From NCBI RefSeq assembly GCF_000377745.1, contig NZ_KB898709.1, forward strand, positions 350,605 to 414,604: a stretch of 64,000 bases of DNA, written 5' to 3'. Below are positions 33,866 through 41,260 of the stretch, in pieces (position 1 is the stretch's first letter; every line of letters begins with the position of its first letter). Source of the DNA: Gilvimarinus chinensis DSM 19667 (GTDB lineage: Bacteria > Pseudomonadota > Gammaproteobacteria > Pseudomonadales > Cellvibrionaceae). A program made the position numbers and the translations under genes. A model generated the notes under the pieces. It searched no databases. It was not told where the DNA came from and saw only the letters and a program-made list of their open reading frames with translations.

Positions 33866-33997
33866 AGACACACCCTTTTCTGTTGTTATTGTTTTGACTG
33901 TAGATAGAGCCCTCGCATTACGCAAGGGGGAACAAAGGCGCTCAACCGAGCACCTTTACCAACCAGCTAGAACTGAAAAACATATATCACTGACACG

Positions 33998-35524
33998 CTA
34001 AACTACCGCGCCAATCTTCCAAGGATTAAATTCGGCCTCGCCGTACCCCAGCTCTTCGCTTTTTGTCTGCTCCCCCGACGCAATGCGTAAAAGCGTTGCA
34101 AAGATTTTCTCGCCCAGAGTCTCTAAGGTTTCATCGCCATCGACCACCGACCCACAGTTGATGTCAATGTCTTCCTGCATATGCCGGTAGATAGTCGTAT
34201 TACTCGATAGCTTAATACTCGGCACCGGCTTGTAACCAAACGCCGATCCACGACCTGTCGTAAACGCCACCACATTAGCCCCCGAGGCCACCTGCCCCGT
34301 CACCGACACCGGATCAAAGCCTGGACTGTCCATAAACACCAGCCCTTTTTTCGTGACCGGCTCAGCGTACTGATAGACCGCCGTCATCGCGGTCGACCCG
34401 CTCTTAGCCTGAGCGCCAAGGGATTTTTCTAAAATTGTCGTTAACCCACCCGCTTTATTGCCTGGCGATGGGTTATTGTTCAACTCAAAACCATGCACAC
34501 GCGTGTACTCTTCCCACCAGCGGATACGCTCTAGCAACTGCTCAGCCACTTCGGGTGTCGCCGACCGCTGCGTTAACAAGTGCTCTGCGCCAAAAATTTC
34601 AGGTGTCTCAGAGTAAATAACGGTACCGCCATGACGGACCAGAATATCGCCAGCCACCCCCAGCGCGGGATTGGCTGTAACACCGGACAGCGCATCCGAG
34701 CCACCACACTGAACAGCCAATATCAGCTCAGAAGCCGGGCAAGGCTCTCGCTGAATGTTATTCACCAAAGGAAGCATTTTGCGAACTTCGGCCACACCCT
34801 GCTCTACCGCCGCACGAGTACCACCCACACCCTGAATATTAAAAGCCTTAAATCGATCAGACTCCTGCAAGCCGGCCTGCTCCAGAACACCATCAACCTG
34901 CATGGTCTCGCAGCCAAGCCCAACCAAAAGCACGGCACCAAAGTTTGGATGCGCAGCATAGCCCTCAAAAGTCCGCTGCAGCATTTCATAACCCTCACCT
35001 TCTGCACGCATACCGCAGCCGGATTCGTGAGTCAGGGCAATCACACCATCAACATTAGGGAAGTCGTCCAACGCCCCCAGAAAACTGAAGTTAGCCGCAA
35101 TTTGTTTAGCCACCGTCGCGGAGCAGTTAACTGTCGTCAATATACCTATATAGTTACGCGTTCCGACCTTGCCACTCTCACGGCGATACCCCATAAATGA
35201 GGCACGCTCGGCCTCAGATACAAAGTCCGTAGCAACAGCGTGACGACAAAAGCCATAATCCTTCGCAAAGTCACCCATAATGCAGTTATGAGTGTGCACA
35301 TGCTGCCCCACGGCTATATCGGCAGCCGCATAACCAATAAACTGCCCGTACTTTATGACCGCCTCTCCCTGAGCAACAGGCTTTACCGCCACCTTGTGCA
35401 TTTGACCCACAGGCTCCACCACCACAAAGTCTCGCCCAGCGATACTTAGTTGCTCCCCGGCCGCAATATCTTCAACAGCAATGGCGACATTGTCCTGTTG
35501 GTGCAAATGAATCAGCTTGCTCAC
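33998..35524 (-). CDS. uxaA: UxaA-family altronate dehydratase
   Basis: 508 residues. N-terminal SAF domain (about 1-95; VEDIAAGEQLSIAGRD, HNCIMGDFAKDY) and UxaA catalytic region with LTHESGCGMRAEGEGYEML, GLGCETMQVDG, AVQCGGSDALSGVTANPALG and FTTGRGSAFGYKPVPSIK. The family dehydrates D-altronate to KDG with Fe(II). Two GTGs (35530 and 35524) are possible; the second has AGAGGT at proper distance. Divergent from a GntR regulator across a 200-bp region with operator-like palindromes. The matching UxaB-type tagaturonate reductase is not seen; the reductase in the window looks UxuB-like, so the substrate is not certain. Confidence 0.9.
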   Translation of the reverse strand: MSKLIHLHQQDNVAIAVEDIAAGEQLSIAGRDFVVVEPVGQMHKVAVKPVAQGEAVIKYGQFIGYAAADIAVGQHVHTHNCIMGDFAKDYGFCRHAVATDFVSEAERASFMGYRRESGKVGTRNYIGILTTVNCSATVAKQIAANFSFLGALDDFPNVDGVIALTHESGCGMRAEGEGYEMLQRTFEGYAAHPNFGAVLLVGLGCETMQVDGVLEQAGLQESDRFKAFNIQGVGGTRAAVEQGVAEVRKMLPLVNNIQREPCPASELILAVQCGGSDALSGVTANPALGVAGDILVRHGGTVIYSETPEIFGAEHLLTQRSATPEVAEQLLERIRWWEEYTRVHGFELNNNPSPGNKAGGLTTILEKSLGAQAKSGSTAMTAVYQYAEPVTKKGLVFMDSPGFDPVSVTGQVASGANVVAFTTGRGSAFGYKPVPSIKLSSNTTIYRHMQEDIDINCGSVVDGDETLETLGEKIFATLLRIASGEQTKSEELGYGEAEFNPWKIGAVV

Positions 35525-35580
35525 GACCACCTCTAACTTTTACGAACTCGACACAGACGGCTGGCGCCACCTTTCTCAAC

Positions 35581-35697
35581 TTATGACCGACAATCTAACA
35601 GCTAATTGGTCAGACCGCAATAACATTTTGGTATGACTAAAAAAGACAGAGATTGGCTTGAGCAAAAAAAATACTCTTGCTAAAATTGATCGGTCAA
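35581..35697. promoter_or_regulatory. Predicted uronate operators between uxaA and the GntR gene
   Basis: Three related, partly palindromic sites: AATTGGTCAGACCG (35604-35617), TTTTGGTATGACTAAAA (35626-35642) and TTGATCGGTCAA (35686-35697), plus a weaker TATGACCGA near 35583. They share the TTGGT(C/A) half-site of E. coli ExuR/UxuR operators (known form TTGGTATACCAA). Their place between the divergent genes suggests control of uxaA and autoregulation of the regulator. Confidence 0.65.
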
Positions 35698-35725
35698 ACT
35701 CCCTCAACACGGCGCACTAAAACCA

Positions 35726-36496
35726 ATGAACGTATCTTTAGATGCAGGCAAACTCTCTGGCGGACGACTTTACCAACGCGTGGCCGAACAACTCGCCTCC
35801 GTGATTTCCGAAGGCGAATACCCGCCAGGCTCGCGGTTACCCGCCGAACGTAAGCTAGCCGAGCGCTTCGAAGTGAGCCGCCCTACCATTCGGGAGGCCA
35901 TTATCGCGCTGGAACTTGCCGGGGTAGTTGAGGTGCGCGGAGGCTCTGGTGTGTACATCTGCGATGGCGAAAGCGATCGCCTTGCCAGCACTAACCTGGA
36001 CGTAGGCCCTTTCGACATCTTAGAGGCTCGCATTTTGTTCGAAGGTGAGGCCGCCAGCCTGGCAGCACAAAAAATCACTGACGAAGAAATGGCCGAAGTT
36101 CGTCAGGCTTTGGATGACATGGTTACCGAAAACGAAGGTGAGCCCATCTGCGAAAAGGCCGATGAACACTTTCACATGCTCATCGCCCGCGCCACCAAAA
36201 ATGACGCCATCGTTTCTGTTTGCAGCCATTTGTGGGCTTTGCGCAACAGCTCGCCGGTATCGGCACGCATCCTGGAAAAGGTTCGCCAGGCCGGCTCAAA
36301 GCCTCGCATCGAAGAACACCACGCCATTCTCGAGGCACTGGAAGCGCGCGATGCCAAAGCCGCCCGCGCCGCCATGCGCGAACACTTAACCCGCGTAATT
36401 CAACAGCTACTGGATGCCACCGAAGCCGAAGCCGTGGAAGAAGCCCGTCGCGCCATTATGCACAACCGGCAGCGCTTTAACCTGATCAACCCCTAA
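35726..36496 (+). CDS. FadR-subfamily GntR regulator, ExuR/UxuR-like
   Basis: 256 residues. Winged helix at about 15-82: RLYQRVAEQLASVISEGEYPPGSRLPAERKLAERFEVSRPTIREAIIALELAGVVEVRGGSGVY. C-terminal FCD helical effector domain (about 95-235) with metal-ligand-type residues (EHFHMLIARATKN, EHHAILEALEARDAKAA). The opening GRLYQ and the PFDILEARILFE linker match E. coli ExuR/UxuR closely. It probably senses a uronate intermediate and represses the locus; the ligand is not known from sequence. It is the only GntR gene in the island, and the operator-like sites found in front of six island genes or operons fit its family. Confidence 0.85.
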   Translation: MNVSLDAGKLSGGRLYQRVAEQLASVISEGEYPPGSRLPAERKLAERFEVSRPTIREAIIALELAGVVEVRGGSGVYICDGESDRLASTNLDVGPFDILEARILFEGEAASLAAQKITDEEMAEVRQALDDMVTENEGEPICEKADEHFHMLIARATKNDAIVSVCSHLWALRNSSPVSARILEKVRQAGSKPRIEEHHAILEALEARDAKAARAAMREHLTRVIQQLLDATEAEAVEEARRAIMHNRQRFNLINP

Positions 36497-36510
36497 CCCT
36501 GCCTGACAAA

Positions 36511-36546
36511 AACCGGGCTTTGGTAATACCAAAACTCGGTTTTTTA
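36511..36546 (+). terminator. Terminator of the GntR gene containing an operator-like palindrome
   Basis: A long stem (AAACCGGGC... / ...CTCGGTTTT with small bulges) closed by TTTGGTAATACCAAA (36519-36533) and followed by a T run. The inner part is a near-perfect palindrome of the same type as the ExuR/UxuR operator. It lies about 60 bp upstream of the GH28 gene, so it could serve as both terminator and operator. Confidence 0.6.
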
Positions 36547-36594
36547 CGTTAATCTAGCCTCATCACCAATAACAAACATCATAAGAGGCCCTTT

Positions 36595-38004
36595 ATGCCC
36601 CACATCTCACGACGCAATGCCCTTAAGGGTTTAGCGGCGCTACCGCTTGCTGGGTGCGCTGCCGGTGGCGGTAAAACATCAACCACCACTCAAACCGCCC
36701 CCTGGCACCTAGCCGATCAGATTGTAGGAAAAACCACCATCCCGACCTTTGCGGATCGCAACTTCTCTATTATCGATTACGGCGCCAAAGGCGACGACAA
36801 AACAGATTGCACCCAGGCCTTCGCCCAAGCTATCGAGGCCTGTAACGCCGCCGGAGGCGGCCGGGTATTAGTGCCGGCGGGCACCTTTTTAACCGGCCCA
36901 ATCCATCTAAAATCCCACGTCAACCTGCACCTGGAAAAAGACGCGGTTATCGCTTTCTATACAGACCCAAAGCGGTTCTTACCGGAAGTATTCACCCGCT
37001 GGGAAGGGGTGGAATTTATGGGATACTCGCCTCTTATCTACGCCTACGGACAAGAAAATATCGCGGTAACTGGCCGCGGCGTGCTGGACGGGCGCGCCAA
37101 CCCCACCACCTGGTGGCCCTGGAAAGGCAATGAAGAATGGGGCGTTGAAGGCTACCCCAGCCAGAAGGAAGGCCGCGACAAATTGTTCGCTGAAGCCGAA
37201 GCGGGCGTGCCGCCCGAGGACCGCCACTACAGCGAAGGCTACTACTTTCGCCCGCCGTTCGTGCAGCCTTACCGTTGCCAGAATGTACTGATCGAAGGGA
37301 TTAAGATCATTAACGCCCCCTTTTGGCTGCTCAACCCAGTGCTGTGCGAAAACGTCACCGTACAGGGCGTCACCCTCGAAAGCCTGGGCCCCAACTCAGA
37401 CGGCTGCGACCCCGAAAGCTGCAAAAACGTGGTGATTGAAAATTGCTACTTCGACACCGGTGACGACTGCATTGCCATTAAGTCAGGCCGCAACAACGAC
37501 GGCCGACGCGTTAACACCCCCACCGAAAACGTGGTGATCCGCAACTGCCAAATGCGCGCAGGACACGGTGGCGTCGTCATAGGCAGCGAGATTTCCGGCG
37601 GCGTACGCTACGTCTTTGCCGAAAACAACACCATGAGCAGTCCAGACCTGGAGCGCGGCTTTCGCATAAAAACCAACTCGGTTCGCGGGGGCTTGCTTGA
37701 GCACCTTTATATGCGCAACTGCACCATCGGCACCGTAAAAGACGCCATTGTCATCAACTTTCACTATGAAGAAGGCGACGCAGGCGACTTCGACCCAACC
37801 GTGCGCCACGTTGAAGTGCGCAATTTAATTTGCGACCAAGCCCACCAGGTTTTCAAGGTTCGCGGCTTTGATCGCGCACCGATTTCCGACCTGCGTTTTT
37901 ATAACTGCGAATTCAAAAAAGCCGATGAACCTGGCGTTATCGAAAACGTTGAAGGCCTGGTAACCCACCAAGTCAGCATTAACGGAAAGCCCTTCCTAAC
38001 CTGA
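36595..38004 (+). CDS. GH28 polygalacturonase lipoprotein
   Basis: 469 residues. The N-terminus HISRRNALKGLAALPLAGC has a twin-arginine-like RRN motif and a lipobox ending at Cys21, so export through Tat and lipid anchoring are possible. The parallel beta-helix carries all four GH28 motifs: NSDG (267-270), GDDC (289-292), GHGG (323-326) and RIK (357-359). The catalytic Asp residues 269, 290 and 291 are therefore intact. The N-terminal segment FSIIDYGAKGDDKTDCTQAFAQAI is typical of exo-acting bacterial GH28 proteins. It hydrolyses alpha-1,4-galacturonide bonds in pectin; exo-action is an inference. Preceded by the GntR gene and followed by a TonB-dependent receptor. Confidence 0.9.
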   Translation: MPHISRRNALKGLAALPLAGCAAGGGKTSTTTQTAPWHLADQIVGKTTIPTFADRNFSIIDYGAKGDDKTDCTQAFAQAIEACNAAGGGRVLVPAGTFLTGPIHLKSHVNLHLEKDAVIAFYTDPKRFLPEVFTRWEGVEFMGYSPLIYAYGQENIAVTGRGVLDGRANPTTWWPWKGNEEWGVEGYPSQKEGRDKLFAEAEAGVPPEDRHYSEGYYFRPPFVQPYRCQNVLIEGIKIINAPFWLLNPVLCENVTVQGVTLESLGPNSDGCDPESCKNVVIENCYFDTGDDCIAIKSGRNNDGRRVNTPTENVVIRNCQMRAGHGGVVIGSEISGGVRYVFAENNTMSSPDLERGFRIKTNSVRGGLLEHLYMRNCTIGTVKDAIVINFHYEEGDAGDFDPTVRHVEVRNLICDQAHQVFKVRGFDRAPISDLRFYNCEFKKADEPGVIENVEGLVTHQVSINGKPFLT

Positions 38005-38021
38005 CAGTCCAAAAAGAAAAT

Positions 38022-38047
38022 TTCGGCCCGACCAATTGCGGGCCGAA
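38022..38047 (+). terminator. Hairpin after the GH28 gene
   Basis: A 9-bp stem TTCGGCCCG / CGGGCCGAA with an 8-nt loop ACCAATTG. The loop together with the stem base reads GACCAATTG, an operator half-site. No T run follows, so termination is uncertain. Confidence 0.5.
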
Positions 38048-38175
38048 CCCTCTAACCAAAAAATACTCCCCGCCACACTGCAATCACCCGCGATAATTGC
38101 GTTCATATTTAAAATAAAGCCCACTCCTGATTAAGCCTCGCACCAAATAATGCCTGAAAAATCAACAAATCTTAA

Positions 38176-38256
38176 AATTGGTAATGCAGGATATATTGTG
38201 TGACTTACCAATTTATGCCATTATCAGCTTGCTAATTCACAATAATTGGTCAACGC
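38176..38256. promoter_or_regulatory. Operator-like sites upstream of the TonB-dependent receptor
   Basis: Three half-sites in the 297-bp GH28-receptor gap: AATTGGTAATG (38176-38186), TGACTTACCAATTT (38201-38214, opposite orientation) and AATTGGTCAACGC (38244-38256). All share TTGGT(A/C)A with those at uxaA, uxaC, kdgK and dctP. The last lies 46 nt before the receptor ATG. No clear -35/-10 pair was resolved; the rest of the gap is A/T-rich without a gene. Confidence 0.6.
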
Positions 38257-38301
38257 AATAATTTTTAGCTCACAACCAACCATCGGAATGGGGATACAAT
38301 A

Positions 38302-41004
38302 ATGAGAACTCCTAGCGTAAAACCACTGGTTGCAGCCATTGCTTTAGCAAGCGTGGCTACATCATCCTATGCCCAGGACAGCAGTGAAGAAGGAATGGGG
38401 CTGCTCGAAGAAGTCGTCGTAACAGGCTTCCGTGGCAGTATCGCAAGCTCACTTAACACCAAGCGTGATGCGGCAGGCTCGGTTGACGCCATTTATGCCG
38501 AAGACATCGCCGACTTTCCAGATCAAAACTTAGCAGAATCTTTGCAGCGCATTCCAGGTGTCGCCATTACCCGCGATGCAGGTGAAGGTCGCCAAGTAAG
38601 TGTTCGCGGCCTCGGCCCACAGTTCACCCGAGTGCAGATCAACGGTATGGAGGCTATGTCCACGACTGGCGGTACCGACTCATCAGGTGGCGCCAACCGG
38701 TCTCGCTCATTTGACTTCAACACCTTTGCCTCAGAGCTTTTCACCGAATTGGCGGTTTTGAAAACCTCTTCGGCTGAAGTAGACGAAGGCTCTCTGGGTG
38801 CAACCATCCAGTTGAAAACTGCGCGCCCTCTGGATGCCGACGACAACTTCAACGCTGCGATCAATGCGCAACTAGGTTACAACGACCTTTCTGAAGAAAC
38901 CGATCCTCGACTGTCTGCCGTTATTAGCGGCAAGAATGACTCTGAGACTTTTGGCTGGTTAGCCTCCGTGTCTTATAGCGACCGCAATGCCTTGGAAGAG
39001 GGCTTCAGCACCGTGCGCTGGCAAACCTCAGGCGACTGGGTTTCCTGCGACACTTGTGCCAACGGCGACCCCAGTGAAGTAAGCGACTATTTCCATCCGC
39101 GTATTCCGCGCTATGGAAAGCTGACTCACGAGCAAGAGCGTATTGGCTTCACCGGAACCTTACAATGGCGACCCACCGGTCGTACTGAAATTGTTGTGGA
39201 TTATCTGCAGTCTACTTTTGACGCTAGCCGCGATGAGGAATTCCTGGAAGCGTTGATTCGTTCGGAAGCCGACACGACAAACCTGCTCAGCTATGAAGTC
39301 GACAGCAATGGAACTATGGTGGCGGGCTCTTTGGATAACGCCAATATCCGTATTGAAAACCGCCACGACGAGCTGGAAACTGACTTCTCACAATTTACTG
39401 CCGAACTGACTCACGACTTTACCGACAACTTCCGTATTCATGCTCTTGTCGGCACATCTGAGTCAACATTCGACAATCCAATTCAAACTACCGTTATCTT
39501 CGATGACAAAGCCTCTGCAGGTATTGAAGGCGCTACGCCAGCGCAATATACCTGGGACTTCACCAGTAACAACGAACTACCCGAAGTATCCTTTGGCAAC
39601 TTCGATGTGCAAAACCCGGACAACTTTGTTTACACCAACATTCGTCAGCGTCCTAACTTCACCGACAACAGCTTTGACAACTTTAAGTTTGATGGTGAGT
39701 GGGACATTAACGACGCACTGACATTAAAAGGTGGCGTTAGCTACAAGAGCTATGAGTTTGATGTCGGCGAAAAACGCTACGACACCAGCCTGAGCGGTAT
39801 TGACAGTGTTGGCGGACCGATCGCCATTGATGGTTTGTATTACATCACTGATATGGGCAATGGACTGGGTGCACCTTCTGGCACAACCCTCAGCTGGATC
39901 AGCCCCGACGTAGCGGCAGCATCCGACGCCGTCGGCCTGGATAGCTTGCCCGTTTCCAATGATCGCTTGCAAGATAATCGCAGTGTAAGCGAAGACGACA
40001 CGGGCCTTTTTGTGCAACTTGACTGGAGCACAGAACTGCTCGGCATGGGCTTTCGCGGTAACGCCGGTGTACGTTATGTAGAAACTGACCAATCATCATC
40101 TGGCTTCCAAGATGCTGGTGACGAGCCAATCTTGGTAACGGTTGATCGCACATACGATGACACTCTGCCATCTATTAATACCGTACTCGAAGTGACAGAC
40201 AACATGTTTGTTCGCGCTTCATGGGCTAAAGTTATGACGCGCCCATCCCTGAGCGATGTAACACCTGGCGGCAGTGTAGACGGCTTTAATAACACCGTTA
40301 GCTACGGCAACCCGTTCCTCGATCCTTTCCGCGCCGATGCGATCGACCTGTCTTGGGAATGGTACTTTATGGATGATGCGCTGCTGTCTGTGGCCTATTT
40401 CCAGAAAGACATTGAGTCGTTTATCACCAGCCGTACCGACGAAGGTGTGCCCTGGTCTGATCTGGGCCTGCCAGACGACCTGCTTAACGGAACTCCGGCC
40501 AACCCAAGCGAAAACTTCGATGTTAATCGTCGCGTAAACGGCGGTGGCGGCGACTTGGATGGCTTCGAAATCCAGTACCAGCAGCCTTTCACTGAAAACA
40601 TCGGCGTAATTCTTAACTACACCAAGGTAGATTCGGAAGTGAACTACGCCGCGGACGGTGAAGAACCAGACTACAATCAGCTGACCGGCATGTCGCCCAA
40701 GTCATACAATGGTACCCTGTACTTTGAAAACGACACCTTCGGTGCTCGTATCTCGTACACCTTCCGTGATGATTACCTGACCCGTTATCCGGGCCGCAAC
40801 GGTAACGATTTAGAGTACACCGCCAGCACAGCCAACGTCGATCTGTCACTGAACTACAATGTGACCGAAAGTCTGAAGCTGACGCTTGAAGGTATTAACC
40901 TGACCGACGAGTTTAACCATCAGGTGGTGGATAGCTCTGATCGTGTTAGCGTTTACCACCACACGGGCACCCAATACTATTTAGGTGCTCAGTACAAGTT
41001 CTAA
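38302..41004 (+). CDS. TonB-dependent receptor (predicted pectin-oligosaccharide uptake)
   Basis: 900 residues. Signal peptide (about 1-24, ending SYA-QD), then the TonB-box-like region GLLEEVVVTGFRGSIASSLNTKRDA, a plug domain (about 55-170; DFPDQNLAESLQRIPGVAITRDAGEGRQVSVRGLG), and a 22-strand barrel ending YYLGAQYKF, whose terminal Phe is a barrel-assembly signal. The pattern matches the TonB-Xanth-Caul type common in Cellvibrionaceae and Xanthomonas for plant oligosaccharides. The substrate is inferred from the GH28, GH105 and kdu neighbours. It is followed by a strong terminator. Confidence 0.92.
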   Translation: MRTPSVKPLVAAIALASVATSSYAQDSSEEGMGLLEEVVVTGFRGSIASSLNTKRDAAGSVDAIYAEDIADFPDQNLAESLQRIPGVAITRDAGEGRQVSVRGLGPQFTRVQINGMEAMSTTGGTDSSGGANRSRSFDFNTFASELFTELAVLKTSSAEVDEGSLGATIQLKTARPLDADDNFNAAINAQLGYNDLSEETDPRLSAVISGKNDSETFGWLASVSYSDRNALEEGFSTVRWQTSGDWVSCDTCANGDPSEVSDYFHPRIPRYGKLTHEQERIGFTGTLQWRPTGRTEIVVDYLQSTFDASRDEEFLEALIRSEADTTNLLSYEVDSNGTMVAGSLDNANIRIENRHDELETDFSQFTAELTHDFTDNFRIHALVGTSESTFDNPIQTTVIFDDKASAGIEGATPAQYTWDFTSNNELPEVSFGNFDVQNPDNFVYTNIRQRPNFTDNSFDNFKFDGEWDINDALTLKGGVSYKSYEFDVGEKRYDTSLSGIDSVGGPIAIDGLYYITDMGNGLGAPSGTTLSWISPDVAAASDAVGLDSLPVSNDRLQDNRSVSEDDTGLFVQLDWSTELLGMGFRGNAGVRYVETDQSSSGFQDAGDEPILVTVDRTYDDTLPSINTVLEVTDNMFVRASWAKVMTRPSLSDVTPGGSVDGFNNTVSYGNPFLDPFRADAIDLSWEWYFMDDALLSVAYFQKDIESFITSRTDEGVPWSDLGLPDDLLNGTPANPSENFDVNRRVNGGGGDLDGFEIQYQQPFTENIGVILNYTKVDSEVNYAADGEEPDYNQLTGMSPKSYNGTLYFENDTFGARISYTFRDDYLTRYPGRNGNDLEYTASTANVDLSLNYNVTESLKLTLEGINLTDEFNHQVVDSSDRVSVYHHTGTQYYLGAQYKF

Positions 41005-41021
41005 AAATCTCTTAGAACTAC

Positions 41022-41052
41022 AATGGGCACCGCAACGCGGTGCCCATTTGTT
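41022..41052 (+). terminator. Terminator of the TonB-dependent receptor gene
   Basis: A 12-bp perfect stem AATGGGCACCGC / GCGGTGCCCATT with an AAC loop, followed by TTGTTAT, 18 nt after the stop. The remaining gap to 41260 shows no further feature that I can name. Confidence 0.8.
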
Positions 41053-41260
41053 ATCAGGAAGCCTTTGCTTGCGGAGCGTGCTCCTTAAGCAAAGTTTTCT
41101 TGCAACTGAAAAACCAAGCGCGCCAATAAAACTGAAGCGTTTATAAAGCTCTGGCATTACTATCGAGAAACTGTTTCTTACCCGCGGACACTCTTGCCTG
41201 CGCTCAGAAGGTAAAGCGACCCTACATTTTTAACTGCATCAATAAAAACAGGTAATCACT

